From Bacteroidales bacterium (GTDB taxonomy: Bacteria; Bacteroidota; Bacteroidia; Bacteroidales; UBA932), in contig JAFVAU010000014.1 of the NCBI GenBank assembly GCA_017480345.1, positions 1 to 64,000 on the forward strand: a DNA stretch of 64,000 nt, read 5' to 3'. This document shows positions 25,271 through 33,576 of the stretch, in pieces. The number at the start of each line of letters is the position of its first letter. Positions within the stretch are counted from its first letter, which is position 1. The notes under the pieces are model-generated. The model saw only the letters and a program-made list of their open reading frames with translations, did no database searches and was not told the origin of the DNA. Position numbers and translations under genes: made by a program.

Positions 25271-27286
25271 ATGAAAAGACTTCTTCTCCTACTGTACCCT
25301 CTGTTTGCGTTCGTTTCTTTGCAGGCTCAACCATTGGGTTATTTATCAGATGACTTAAAAGCAAAGGAGGCGTACATCGGCCAAAGCGCCTATATGGATT
25401 TTTATCATGGTTTGGCCCTTAGCCAGGAGGGGGTGGATATTTCCCTGAGCGGCCTGTTATCCATAGATGGGGTCATCTCTTCTGGCGCCATCTACGAGGA
25501 CGATATCAAGCGGCTGTATCCTTTCCCGAACACCCTGATGGTGCTCAAAATGACCGGAGAGGAGATTTATAAGTACCTGGAAGCCAGTTATGATGCTTGG
25601 ATTGGGACCCTGTCGTCGGCCGATGAGCCGCTGCTGCTTCTCAAATCCCTGTCCAAGGCAGACGGCAGCATCAAGTGGAATTTCAAGAATTCTCCGGCCA
25701 ACTTTGACAGCGCGGCGGGAATTGATTATACGGTGGATGTCACCCGGCCGTCTGGCTCCCGGATAAAGATATCCGGAATGGCCGATGGCCGTCCTTTCCT
25801 TCCTGACGCGGTTTATCATGTCGCCATAACCAGTTACCGGGCTACCGGAGCCGGAAAACTGCTCCAGGCTGCCGGGATAAACCCCAAAAACATGGAAGAT
25901 AGGATTGTTGTGTGCGGCAAGCCCTTCCGCGATATTTTGCGGGAAATCCTGGCTTCCTCCGGAACGATTGTTCCTTCCCGGATGTCCCGTGGAACCTGGA
26001 GCTTCGTCCCGGCGGATTTGTGTACGCCTGCACTCAAGGCCGGCCTGTCCCTTGTTTTCGGAACACCAATCCAGGCGCCCTATAACACCCGTGAAGAGAT
26101 ATTTTCGGACATTGAAAAAGCGGGCGCTGTCCATTACATGTATCCGGAGAACTTGCCTCGTCCTACAGCCGCGCCGAAAGGATATAAGCCGTTCTATATC
26201 AGCCATCTGGGGAGACACGGCGCCCGCTATGCCTTGGGTTCCACCGTATATTCGGACCTGATGGAAATATGGGAGAAGGCTAATGAAAATAGCCTGCTCA
26301 CTCCGGAAGGGGAGCGGATGTTCGACGCGTACAAGTCTTTTTATCCCTCTGTAAAAAAACACGAAGGACAACTGACACTGAAAGGTCAGGACCAGCATCG
26401 CCGGATTGCCCGCCAGATGGTGCGCGATTACCCGGATGTTTTTCGGGGCGTAACACATGCATCGGCCGTTGCAACCGTTTCCCATCGTGTCATTGTGAGC
26501 ATGTACTCATGCCTTGGGGAACTTGAGGAGTTGGATAAAGACTTCGAATGGGAGGCCGACTATGGTTACCCTTATCAAGATTATCTGCTTCCCGACATCA
26601 TAGATAAGCCTAACGCCTGGCCGGCCTCTGTAGAGAAAAAATACAATAAATTCATGGCGGACCGTCTGGACCTTTCTGGCATCCTTGGACGTTGGTTTAC
26701 CGCACCGGACAGCCTTGTGACAAATCCTTATAAGTTCTGCTACGACCTGCACACGGTGGTCTCCACACTGGACAACCTGGACACAGGCTATCCTTCGGCA
26801 TTATACGGGTTGTTTACCCCGGAAGAACGTTATCGGCTTTGGGAGGTTTTCAACTATGGCGGATACTTGCGTCTGGGCATGAGTCCGGAAGTGAAAAATG
26901 TGCGCCCGGAGTCTATGAGCGTTCTTCTTCGTGATTTTATTGACAAGGCCGAAGAAGACATGGCCGACGGCAAGGTGCAGCTGCGCCTCCGATTTGCGCA
27001 CGATTCCACTCTGCTGCCGCTCCTGTCCCTTATGGATGTGAACGGGATGGGCGTGCGGATGACGGATCCCTATGAACTAGAGAACTACTGGCGCAGCTTT
27101 GACATTCCCATGGCCTGCAACTTCCAGCTTGTTTTCTTCAAGAGCAAAAAGAGTCCGGAAATCCTGGTGCAGGTGCTGCTGAACGGCCGCGAGGCCACGC
27201 TTCCGCTGCAAATTGCCGCTCCCGGCAGTTTCTACCGCTGGAGCGACATTGTTGCCAAATACACTCCTCTTTGCAGTGACAAGTAA
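25271..27286 (+). CDS. Fusion: 5'-nucleotidase C-terminal domain plus histidine acid phosphatase
   Basis: A 671-residue exported protein (signal to about residue 20, LQAQ). Residues about 25-235 match the 5'-nucleotidase C-terminal substrate-binding domain (GAIYEDDIKRLYPFPNTLMVL; DYTVDVTRP; VYHVAITSY), but the metallophosphatase domain that normally precedes it is absent. From about 280 on it is a histidine-phosphatase domain with R315-H316-G317-A318-R319 and a distal H577-D578 proton-donor motif, as in phytase-like and inositol-polyphosphate phosphatases. It may release phosphate from nucleotide-like or inositol-phosphate substrates. The last codons and stop (S-D-K-stop) lie inside the 109-bp repeat at 27275. 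Confidence 0.85.
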   Translation: MKRLLLLLYPLFAFVSLQAQPLGYLSDDLKAKEAYIGQSAYMDFYHGLALSQEGVDISLSGLLSIDGVISSGAIYEDDIKRLYPFPNTLMVLKMTGEEIYKYLEASYDAWIGTLSSADEPLLLLKSLSKADGSIKWNFKNSPANFDSAAGIDYTVDVTRPSGSRIKISGMADGRPFLPDAVYHVAITSYRATGAGKLLQAAGINPKNMEDRIVVCGKPFRDILREILASSGTIVPSRMSRGTWSFVPADLCTPALKAGLSLVFGTPIQAPYNTREEIFSDIEKAGAVHYMYPENLPRPTAAPKGYKPFYISHLGRHGARYALGSTVYSDLMEIWEKANENSLLTPEGERMFDAYKSFYPSVKKHEGQLTLKGQDQHRRIARQMVRDYPDVFRGVTHASAVATVSHRVIVSMYSCLGELEELDKDFEWEADYGYPYQDYLLPDIIDKPNAWPASVEKKYNKFMADRLDLSGILGRWFTAPDSLVTNPYKFCYDLHTVVSTLDNLDTGYPSALYGLFTPEERYRLWEVFNYGGYLRLGMSPEVKNVRPESMSVLLRDFIDKAEEDMADGKVQLRLRFAHDSTLLPLLSLMDVNGMGVRMTDPYELENYWRSFDIPMACNFQLVFFKSKKSPEILVQVLLNGREATLPLQIAAPGSFYRWSDIVAKYTPLCSDK

Positions 27287-27383
27287 GTAATTGTCCCACA
27301 GCATATTATACAACATTTCTCGTTCAAATTTTGAACGAGAAATGTATTACAAGTCTATGAATATCAGCTGATTAGCTGTCACC
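27275..27383 (-). repeat. 109-bp structured repeat element, copy A
   Basis: This copy is about 93 percent identical (8 mismatches by eye) to the inverse complement of 33420-33528. It carries short terminal inverted repeats GTGACA/TGTCAC and a perfect 33-base central palindrome at 27314-27346 with 16-base arms and a single central base. It also has a smaller palindrome near one end (CAGCTGATTAGCTG). It overlaps the 3' end of the phosphatase fusion gene and fills the gap to the convergent pyrophosphatase gene. It encodes no protein. Confidence 0.95.
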
Positions 27384-27408
27384 AAATTTCACCCTCGAGG
27401 GGAGAAGG

Positions 27409-29595
27409 CTAATGCAGCATCACGGTTAATCCGGCCATCACGATGGAGACCATGCTCATCAGCTTGAGGAGGATGTTCAGGGACGGGCCGGAGGTGTCTT
27501 TGAAGGGGTCTCCCACGGTGTCACCCACAATGGTGGCCTTGTGTGCCAGGGAGTTCTTTCCGCCGAAGTGGCCCTCTTCCACATATTTCTTGGCATTGTC
27601 CCAGGCGCCGCCGGAGTTGGCCAGGAAGATGGCCAGCACAAAGCCGGCACCCAGGCTGCCGGACAGCAGGCCGATAACGGCCGCCGGTCCCAGCAGCATG
27701 CCTACGGCCATGGGAACCAGGATGGCCAGCAGGGAGGGGAAAATCATCTCCCGCTGGGCGGCCTTGGTGGAGATGCGCACGCAGCTGGTGTAGTCCGGAC
27801 GCTGCCGCCCTTCCAGGATGCCCGCAAGCTCACGGAACTGCCGCCGGACCTCCACCACCATCTTGGAGGCGGCGCGGCCCACGGCGTTCATGGTGAGACC
27901 GCAGAAGAGGAAGGCCATCATGGCGCCCACGAAAATGCCCACCAGCACCTTGGGATTCATCAGGGAGATGTCGTACAGGTTCACGATATCCGTTATGCTG
28001 GCATTCACGGTTTCCACCGTATGGTCTCCCACCTGGAGAACCGTCCGGCCGATATGCCCCAGCCCAATCTTCAGCTCTTCAATGTAGGAGGCCAGCAGGG
28101 CCAGGGCCGTCAGGGCGGCCGAGCCGATGGCAAAGCCCTTTCCGGTAGCGGCCGTAGTATTGCCCAGGGCGTCCAGCACGTCCGTCTTTTCCCGTACGGA
28201 AGGGTCCAGCCCGCTCATCTGGGCGTTGCCGCCGGCATTGTCGGCGATGGGGCCGTAGGCGTCCGTGGCCAAGGTGATGCCCAAAGTGGAAAGCATGCCC
28301 ACGGCGGCGATGGAGATGCCGTAAAGGCCCAGGCTCAGGGTATCGGCACGGAAGACGAAATCCGTGGCAAAGCCATAGGCCAGCAAGATGGCCGCGCAGA
28401 TGGTCACCACCGGGATGGCCGTGGAAATCATGCCCAGGCCCACTCCGCTGATGATGACGGTGGCCGACCCGGTCTGGGCGCTCTCGGCCAGTTTCTGCGT
28501 GGGCTTGAAAGAATGGGAGGTGTAATACTCCGTCACCTTGCCGATAACAACGCCCGCCACAAGGCCGCTGAGCACGCTCAGGGCCAGTTTCCACCAGCCC
28601 GGGAAGCCCAGCAGGTAAAACACGCCGAAGCTGAGGATGCCGATAAGGACGGCGGCCAGGTTGGTACCCACGGAGAGGGATTTGAGGAGGTCGTCGAGGT
28701 GGGCGCCTTCTTTGGTGCGGACGGCATAAATGCCCAGGATGGACAGCACCACGCCGATGGCGGCAATCACCATGGGCGCCAGGATGGCCCGCATCTGGAC
28801 AGCGGTGCCGTCGGCAAAGAAGGCCGATGCACCCAGGGCCATGGTGGCCAGGATGCTGCCGCAATAGCTCTCGTACAAGTCGGCTCCCATGCCGGCCACG
28901 TCTCCCACGTTGTCACCAACGTTGTCGGCGATGGTGGCGGGGTTGCGGGGATCGTCCTCGGGGATGTCCTGCTCCACCTTTCCCACGATATCGGCCCCCA
29001 CGTCGGCAGCCTTGGTGTAGATGCCGCCGCCCACACGGGCAAAGAGCGCCTGCGTGGAGGCGCCCATGCCGAAGGTGAGCATGGTGGTGGTAATCACAAC
29101 CAGGTTCTGGGCGTCGGAAGGATCGTAGAACATCTTGAGGACGCTCCACCAGATGGCAATGTCCAGCAGGCCCAGGCCCACCACGGTGAGCCCCATGACG
29201 GCGCCGCTGCGGAAGGCTATCTTGAGCCCGGCGTTGAGGCTGCGCATGGTTGCGTTTGCCGTACGGGCGCTGGCGTAGGTTGCCGTTTTCATGCCCACGA
29301 AGCCCGCCAGGCCGCTGAAAAAGCCGCCCGTGAGGAAGGCGAACGGCACCCAGGGGTTCTGCACCCCGAATCCGTAGGCCAGGACGGCGAACAGGATGGC
29401 CAACACGATGAAGACCACGATGACCACCTTATACTGCTGTTTGAGGTATGCCATGGCACCCTCACGCACATACTGTGCGATTTCTTTCATGGTAGGGGTT
29501 CCTTCGCTCTCCCTGTACATCTGCCGGAAGAAAATCCAGGCGAACAGAAGCGCCAGCAACGCGGCGGCGGGAACCAGATAGAATAGCCAGTTCAT
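27409..29595 (-). CDS. hppA: Membrane-bound ion-translocating pyrophosphatase
   Basis: A 728-residue integral membrane pyrophosphatase with about 16 helices that couples pyrophosphate hydrolysis to Na+ and/or H+ export. The catalytic loop is complete: [21 protein letters not shown] followed by [22 protein letters not shown]. The motif [10 protein letters not shown] carries alanine at the position that distinguishes K+-dependent enzymes (lysine in K+-independent ones), so a K+-dependent, probably Na+-pumping enzyme is likely. The start at 29595 is selected over the upstream in-frame start because it begins the first helix. A TATATTTG box lies 23 bases upstream. Confidence 0.96.
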   Translation of the reverse strand: MNWLFYLVPAAALLALLFAWIFFRQMYRESEGTPTMKEIAQYVREGAMAYLKQQYKVVIVVFIVLAILFAVLAYGFGVQNPWVPFAFLTGGFFSGLAGFVGMKTATYASARTANATMRSLNAGLKIAFRSGAVMGLTVVGLGLLDIAIWWSVLKMFYDPSDAQNLVVITTTMLTFGMGASTQALFARVGGGIYTKAADVGADIVGKVEQDIPEDDPRNPATIADNVGDNVGDVAGMGADLYESYCGSILATMALGASAFFADGTAVQMRAILAPMVIAAIGVVLSILGIYAVRTKEGAHLDDLLKSLSVGTNLAAVLIGILSFGVFYLLGFPGWWKLALSVLSGLVAGVVIGKVTEYYTSHSFKPTQKLAESAQTGSATVIISGVGLGMISTAIPVVTICAAILLAYGFATDFVFRADTLSLGLYGISIAAVGMLSTLGITLATDAYGPIADNAGGNAQMSGLDPSVREKTDVLDALGNTTAATGKGFAIGSAALTALALLASYIEELKIGLGHIGRTVLQVGDHTVETVNASITDIVNLYDISLMNPKVLVGIFVGAMMAFLFCGLTMNAVGRAASKMVVEVRRQFRELAGILEGRQRPDYTSCVRISTKAAQREMIFPSLLAILVPMAVGMLLGPAAVIGLLSGSLGAGFVLAIFLANSGGAWDNAKKYVEEGHFGGKNSLAHKATIVGDTVGDPFKDTSGPSLNILLKLMSMVSIVMAGLTVMLH

Positions 29596-29618
29596 AGTCT
29601 TAGTGTTATTTGCAAGGA

Positions 29619-29626
29619 CAAATATA
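29619..29626 (-). promoter_or_regulatory. -7 box for hppA
   Basis: TATATTTG read on the minus strand from 29626 to 29619, 23 bases ahead of the hppA start and just downstream of the CYTH gene stop. It suggests hppA has its own promoter in addition to any read-through. Confidence 0.6.
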
Positions 29627-29630
29627 AGGA

Positions 29631-30101
29631 TTATTTCCAATTCTTGTACGGGTTCCGGGAAAGAGAGGCGTTATAATAGCGCCGGTCGCCGGTTACTTCC
29701 TCTCCCAGCCAGGAAGGCTTTTCAAAGGATTCGTCCGGAGCGTCCAGCTCCACTTCGGCCACAATCAGGCCCTCGTTGTCTCCGTAGAACTCGTCCACCT
29801 CGAAGGTGTGTTTTCCGGCTTTTACCAGATACCGGGTCTTGTCAATGATGCCGGGCTCGCAGAGCGTCATCAACTCCCGGGCCTCCTCCAGCGGGATTTC
29901 ATGCTCCCACTCGAAGCGGCTAAGGCCGCCATCGGCCGACGGGCCCTTGATGGTAAGGAAGCCCTGTTCTCCGCGGATGCGCACCCGCACCGTGCGGCCG
30001 CTGCCCCGGCAGATATAGCCCTGGCTGATGCGGAGGGCGGCAAAGGCAGCCTCCTTGAAGCTGCCCTTTACCAAAAACTTTCTTTCTATTTCTTGAGCCA
30101 T
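29631..30101 (-). CDS. CYTH domain protein (triphosphate tunnel metalloenzyme family)
   Basis: A 156-residue protein of the CYTH superfamily, whose members bind triphosphates in a beta-barrel tunnel. Bacterial members are often tripolyphosphatases or adenylate cyclases. The defining N-terminal EIERKFLV is present, followed by charged strand residues RVRIRGEQGFLTIKG, EWEHEIPL, KTRYLV, FEVDEF and VAEVEL. The start at 30101 gives the motif at residues 4-11, and its ATG overlaps the dipeptidase stop (TAATG). Given the neighbouring pyrophosphatase, a role in polyphosphate or pyrophosphate metabolism is plausible but inferred. Confidence 0.9.
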   Translation of the reverse strand: MAQEIERKFLVKGSFKEAAFAALRISQGYICRGSGRTVRVRIRGEQGFLTIKGPSADGGLSRFEWEHEIPLEEARELMTLCEPGIIDKTRYLVKAGKHTFEVDEFYGDNEGLIVAEVELDAPDESFEKPSWLGEEVTGDRRYYNASLSRNPYKNWK

Positions 30102-31891
30102 TACTGCTTGGGTGCTCGGATGGTCATACCATGCTCCTGGGCCACGGTCTCTTTCCAGAGGTCCGTGTAGCCGGGCCACTCCACCTTCTCGGGCATGCCC
30201 TTGCTGTACTTGGAGTGCTTGAAGGACCCGTCTTTCTCCTGGGGAAGCACGTTGCCGTCCATGAATTTCACCAGCAGCTCCTCTTCCAGGTTCTTCCAGT
30301 TGGCAAACTGGCGGTTAGCCGTATCCATGCAGTAGCTGGTGATGTATTTGACAATCTTGGCAAAGGGTTTGGCCGATACCATGGTGTCGTGCTTGGATTC
30401 CAGCTTCTTCTGCAGTTTCACCACCACCTGGTTGTACATGACCACCGCCATGCTGTCTACCGAGTGGGTGCGGTGTTCCATCTGGTCCACCTCAAACTTG
30501 TCTATGCGCTCCCGCACGTACGGGGCCATCTGGTTATACATCTTGTAGCAGGCGTTGGAGATGCGGTTGTTCATCCAGAAGGAAGAGGTGGGAGAATAGT
30601 GCAGGCGGTCTCCGTTGCCCTCGCGGAAGCATTCCGGTATCTGGGTCACGCTGGTGTAGATGGGCGTAAGGTAAGATGTAGCGGCGTCGTCCGTTCCGAA
30701 CCAGAGGATGCCTCCCACCACGTCGGGGACATAGTTGCGGGCCTGGCCCACCATCCAGAAACCGGTCTGCTGGGTGGCGATGGCGCGCTCGTTCACATAG
30801 GTGCTGCCTTCCACGGTGAATTCCATGGGGCGCCAGCGGTACGGGAGGGCGTTTCCACCGGCTCCGATATCCTGGGTCATGTCCATGGGAGTGCCCTCAT
30901 AGTGGTCTCTCATGACATCGGCCACATCCTTGACGCCAATCTTCTTGCGGGGGAACACGAAGAGGGGAATGTCTCCCTCCAGGTTCCGGCCCATCACATA
31001 GTCCAGGTAGGTATAGGCGTCCCGGGTGACGGCGTTGCCCTTCTCGTCGTAGAAGGAGAACCAGCCGTCCGTGAGGATGTTGAAGGCGCTCCAGGCACGG
31101 GCGTCGCAACCGCGGACAGTTCCAAAGTCAACGGGGCAGTAGGCCTTCTTGAAGCTGAAGTCCTTGTCCTGGCCGTCGAAATAACCTTTGCGGCGGGCGA
31201 AGGAAATCACATCCGGGGCAAAGAGGCAGTTCTCAGGGTCGTTCAAGGGGAATTGGCCGATACGGGCCTGGTTGGCATGGGCGCAGATGGCTCCGTCCGG
31301 AACCCGCATGGCCACCCAGACGATGCCCTTCTGCGTGTTGATGCCGTTGCGCATGTTGGTTCCCTTGCCAATCAGTTCCATGATCCAGGCTTCGTTCTTG
31401 TCCGCGATGGAAAAGGTCTCTCCCTCCGAGGCGTAGCCGTATTCATTGGCCAGGTCCACGATGACCTGAATGGCCTCGCGGGCCGTTTTGGCACGCTGCA
31501 GGGTAATGTAGATGAGGGAACCGTAGTCTATGCCTCCGGTCTTGTCTTCCAGCTCCGGACGGCCACCCCAGGTGGTCTCCGTGATGATGAGCTGGTACTC
31601 GTTCATGTTGCCCACGGTCTGGAAGGTATGGGGGACCTGCTCTATCACACCCAGCGGCTTATTGGAGTCCCAGTCGTAAATCTGCAGGGTGCTGCCGGCC
31701 TTCCAGTCCTTGGCGGGCTTGTAGTACAGCTCTCCGAAGAGGGTATGGGAATCGGCCGCATAGGAAACCAGCACAGAGCCGTCTGCAGAGGCACCGCGGG
31801 AGATGATGACGTTGGTGCAGGGACGGGCGACGGCGGCTCCCAGCAGGAGCGCGGCGGTGGCCAGCGTGAATTTCAAGAGCGATTTTTTCAT
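30101..31891 (-). CDS. C69 family dipeptidase
   Basis: A 596-residue peptidase of family C69 (Ntn-hydrolase fold). The catalytic cysteine is C25 in the segment A-R-P-C-T-N-V-I-I, immediately after a signal-like leader, so removal of the leader would expose the N-terminal nucleophile. Family segments follow: ADSHTLFGELYY, ETTWGGRPEL, YASEGETFSIADKNEAWIMELIG, VAMRVPDGAICAHANQARIG. It is probably exported or periplasmic and removes dipeptides during peptide utilisation. A TATCTTTG box on the minus strand (31954 to 31947) is a likely promoter element. Confidence 0.93.
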   Translation of the reverse strand: MKKSLLKFTLATAALLLGAAVARPCTNVIISRGASADGSVLVSYAADSHTLFGELYYKPAKDWKAGSTLQIYDWDSNKPLGVIEQVPHTFQTVGNMNEYQLIITETTWGGRPELEDKTGGIDYGSLIYITLQRAKTAREAIQVIVDLANEYGYASEGETFSIADKNEAWIMELIGKGTNMRNGINTQKGIVWVAMRVPDGAICAHANQARIGQFPLNDPENCLFAPDVISFARRKGYFDGQDKDFSFKKAYCPVDFGTVRGCDARAWSAFNILTDGWFSFYDEKGNAVTRDAYTYLDYVMGRNLEGDIPLFVFPRKKIGVKDVADVMRDHYEGTPMDMTQDIGAGGNALPYRWRPMEFTVEGSTYVNERAIATQQTGFWMVGQARNYVPDVVGGILWFGTDDAATSYLTPIYTSVTQIPECFREGNGDRLHYSPTSSFWMNNRISNACYKMYNQMAPYVRERIDKFEVDQMEHRTHSVDSMAVVMYNQVVVKLQKKLESKHDTMVSAKPFAKIVKYITSYCMDTANRQFANWKNLEEELLVKFMDGNVLPQEKDGSFKHSKYSKGMPEKVEWPGYTDLWKETVAQEHGMTIRAPKQ

Positions 31892-31896
31892 CGTAT

Positions 31897-31928
31897 TTTG
31901 GGCTTTTTCGATTTATTGCGTAATTTTG
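31897..31928 (+). promoter_or_regulatory. Promoter of the small secreted protein-pheS unit
   Basis: TTTG at 31897-31900, a 20-base spacer, and TAATTTTG at 31921-31928 match the Bacteroidota consensus. It overlaps the divergent dipeptidase promoter region. Confidence 0.75.
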
Positions 31929-31953
31929 TCGTCTGACATTATCTTGCAAAGAT

Positions 31954-32379
31954 ATGAAATTTTATCATTTATTGAGCGTTTTCGCCGCTTTCTGCCTGGG
32001 CGTTTTTGTTGCATCGGCCCAAAATCAGGAGCTTCAGAGCCCTGAACAGAGGGAGAAACAGCTTCAGGAAGCGCTGGACAAGGAGGTTCAGCGCCTGTCC
32101 ACCCTGCTGAATCTAGAGTACTGGCAGGAGTTCTATGTGGACTCCACCCTTCGCCACGACATTCCGGAAATGAACAAGGAACTGGAGAAGATGCAGGCGG
32201 CCAAGGTGGAAAACCGGGACCTGTACATTGTGGTGCAGGACAAGTGGATGCAGAAAATAGATGATTCCTACAAGCGTTTTTTCACGGAGGAGCAGTGGAA
32301 CAAATACTGGAAATCCGGCGGAAAAAAGGCCCAGGAAGCCCGCGACAAAAGAAACAAGAAAAGTAAAAATAACTATTGA
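31954..32379 (+). CDS. Small secreted helical protein of unknown function
   Basis: A 141-residue protein with a signal peptide (VFVASAQ, cleaved near 23). The mature part is helical and charged, with two conserved-looking aromatic stretches (LNLEYWQEFYVDSTLRHD; VVQDKWMQKIDDSYKRFFTEEQWNKYW) and a lysine-rich tail. I know similar small proteins in Bacteroidota without assigned function. It is transcribed from the promoter at 31897 and is followed after 1 base by pheS, so it is probably co-transcribed with an essential gene. Confidence 0.75.
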   Translation: MKFYHLLSVFAAFCLGVFVASAQNQELQSPEQREKQLQEALDKEVQRLSTLLNLEYWQEFYVDSTLRHDIPEMNKELEKMQAAKVENRDLYIVVQDKWMQKIDDSYKRFFTEEQWNKYWKSGGKKAQEARDKRNKKSKNNY

Positions 32380-32380
32380 A

Positions 32381-33415
32381 ATGAAGGAAGCGATTGATCA
32401 GATTTTCAAGGAGCTGGCCGATTTGAAGGCCACCACCGCCAAAGAGGCCGAAGAAGCCCGCATCCGTTTTCTGGGCAAGAAGGGTGAAATCACCGCCCTC
32501 ATGGAGCAGTTCCGCTCGGTGGCCCCGGAGCTGAAACGAGAATATGGCCAGAAGCTCAACGAGCTCAAGAAGGCCGCCAATGCCCGCATCGAAGAGCTCA
32601 AGTTTGCCGTGGAGGAAAATGAGGTGGCATCGGCCCCCAAGGAAGACCTTTCCATGCCCGGAGACGCCTTCCCGCTGGGCAGCCGCCATCCTGTCTCCAT
32701 CGTACGCCAGCAGATTGTGGACATTTTCCGCAAATTCGGCTACGATGTGGCCGAGGGTCCGGAAATCGAGGACGACTACCACGTGTTCGAGGCCCTCAAC
32801 TTCCCGCCCAACCATCCGGCCCGCGAGATGCAGGACACCTTCTTCGTGAGCACCGGCCACTTGAACCCCCTGCTCCTGCGCACGCACACCTCTTCCGTGC
32901 AGGTGCGCACCATGGAGAAGCAGCCGCTTCCCATCCGTGTGGTGTGCCCCGGCCGCGTTTTCAGGAACGAAGCCATATCGGCCCGCGCCCACTGCATCTT
33001 CCACCAGGTGGAAGGCCTTTACATTGACAAGGACGTCACTTTTGCGGATTTGAAGCAGGCCATCCTGCTCTTTGCCCGCGAGATGTTCGGGGCCGACACC
33101 CAAATCCGCATGCGTCCCTCCTACTTCCCCTTCACGGAACCTTCCGCCGAGGTGGACGTAAGCTGCAACATCTGCCACGGAAAGGGCTGCAACATCTGCA
33201 AGGGCACCGGCTGGCTGGAGATTATGGGCTGCGGCATGGTGGACCCCAACGTGCTCAAGGCCAGCGGCATAGATCCCAATGAATACAGCGGCTTCGCCTT
33301 CGGTATGGGCGTGGAGCGCATTGCCATGCTCAAGTGGCAGGTGAACGACCTCCGCCACTACTTCGAGAACGACATGCGCTTCCTCTCCGAGTTTGCCACC
33401 GCCACGGAAGTCTAA
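32381..33415 (+). CDS. pheS: Phenylalanine-tRNA ligase alpha subunit
   Basis: A 344-residue class II synthetase catalytic subunit that charges tRNA-Phe as an alpha2beta2 enzyme with PheT, which is not in this window. It has the N-terminal coiled coil (about 1-85), then motif 1 (HPVSIVRQQIVDIF), FRNEAISARAHCIFHQVEG (motif 2), the SYFPFTEPSAEVDV segment, and motif 3 (GFAFGMGVERIAML). A C-x-x-C-x-G-x-G-C-x-x-C cluster is retained. The start at 32381 is chosen because the upstream frame is the shadow of the preceding gene. Confidence 0.97.
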   Translation: MKEAIDQIFKELADLKATTAKEAEEARIRFLGKKGEITALMEQFRSVAPELKREYGQKLNELKKAANARIEELKFAVEENEVASAPKEDLSMPGDAFPLGSRHPVSIVRQQIVDIFRKFGYDVAEGPEIEDDYHVFEALNFPPNHPAREMQDTFFVSTGHLNPLLLRTHTSSVQVRTMEKQPLPIRVVCPGRVFRNEAISARAHCIFHQVEGLYIDKDVTFADLKQAILLFAREMFGADTQIRMRPSYFPFTEPSAEVDVSCNICHGKGCNICKGTGWLEIMGCGMVDPNVLKASGIDPNEYSGFAFGMGVERIAMLKWQVNDLRHYFENDMRFLSEFATATEV

Positions 33416-33419
33416 TTTT

Positions 33420-33528
33420 GGTGACAGCCAATTGGCTGATATTCATAGACTTGTAATACATTTCTCGTTCAAATTTTGAACGAGAAATGTTGTATAATGC
33501 ACTGTGGGACAATTACTTACTTGTCACC
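33420..33528 (+). repeat. 109-bp structured repeat element, copy B
   Basis: The second copy of the element at 27275, in opposite orientation and the same length. Its termini are GGTGACA and TGTCACC. The 33-base palindrome with 16-base arms lies at 33459-33491, and the end palindrome reads CAGCCAATTGGCTG (perfect). It begins 4 bases after the pheS stop and ends about 35 bases before the -7 box of the SGNH operon. Confidence 0.95.
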
Positions 33529-33562
33529 TTGCCGGCCGATGGGAATATTTGTGGAAAAACCG

Positions 33563-33570
33563 TATCTTTG
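33563..33570 (+). promoter_or_regulatory. -7 box of the O-acylation operon
   Basis: TATCTTTG, 6 bases before the ATG at 33577, so the transcript would have almost no leader. No TTTG element at the usual spacing was seen. Confidence 0.6.
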
Positions 33571-33576
33571 TAAGAT

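Noticed and set aside
27314..27346. Simple Rho-independent terminator between the phosphatase fusion and hppA
   Set aside because: The palindrome has no T-tract and is part of a 109-bp element repeated elsewhere, although it may still affect transcript 3' ends.
27541..29586. Long plus-strand frame opposite the membrane pyrophosphatase gene
   Set aside because: His/Gly/Asp-rich translation typical of antisense to a GC-rich membrane-protein gene; no recognisable domain.
30131..31936. 601-residue plus-strand frame opposite the C69 dipeptidase
   Set aside because: Antisense shadow with no conserved motif; the minus-strand frame has the full C69 motif series.
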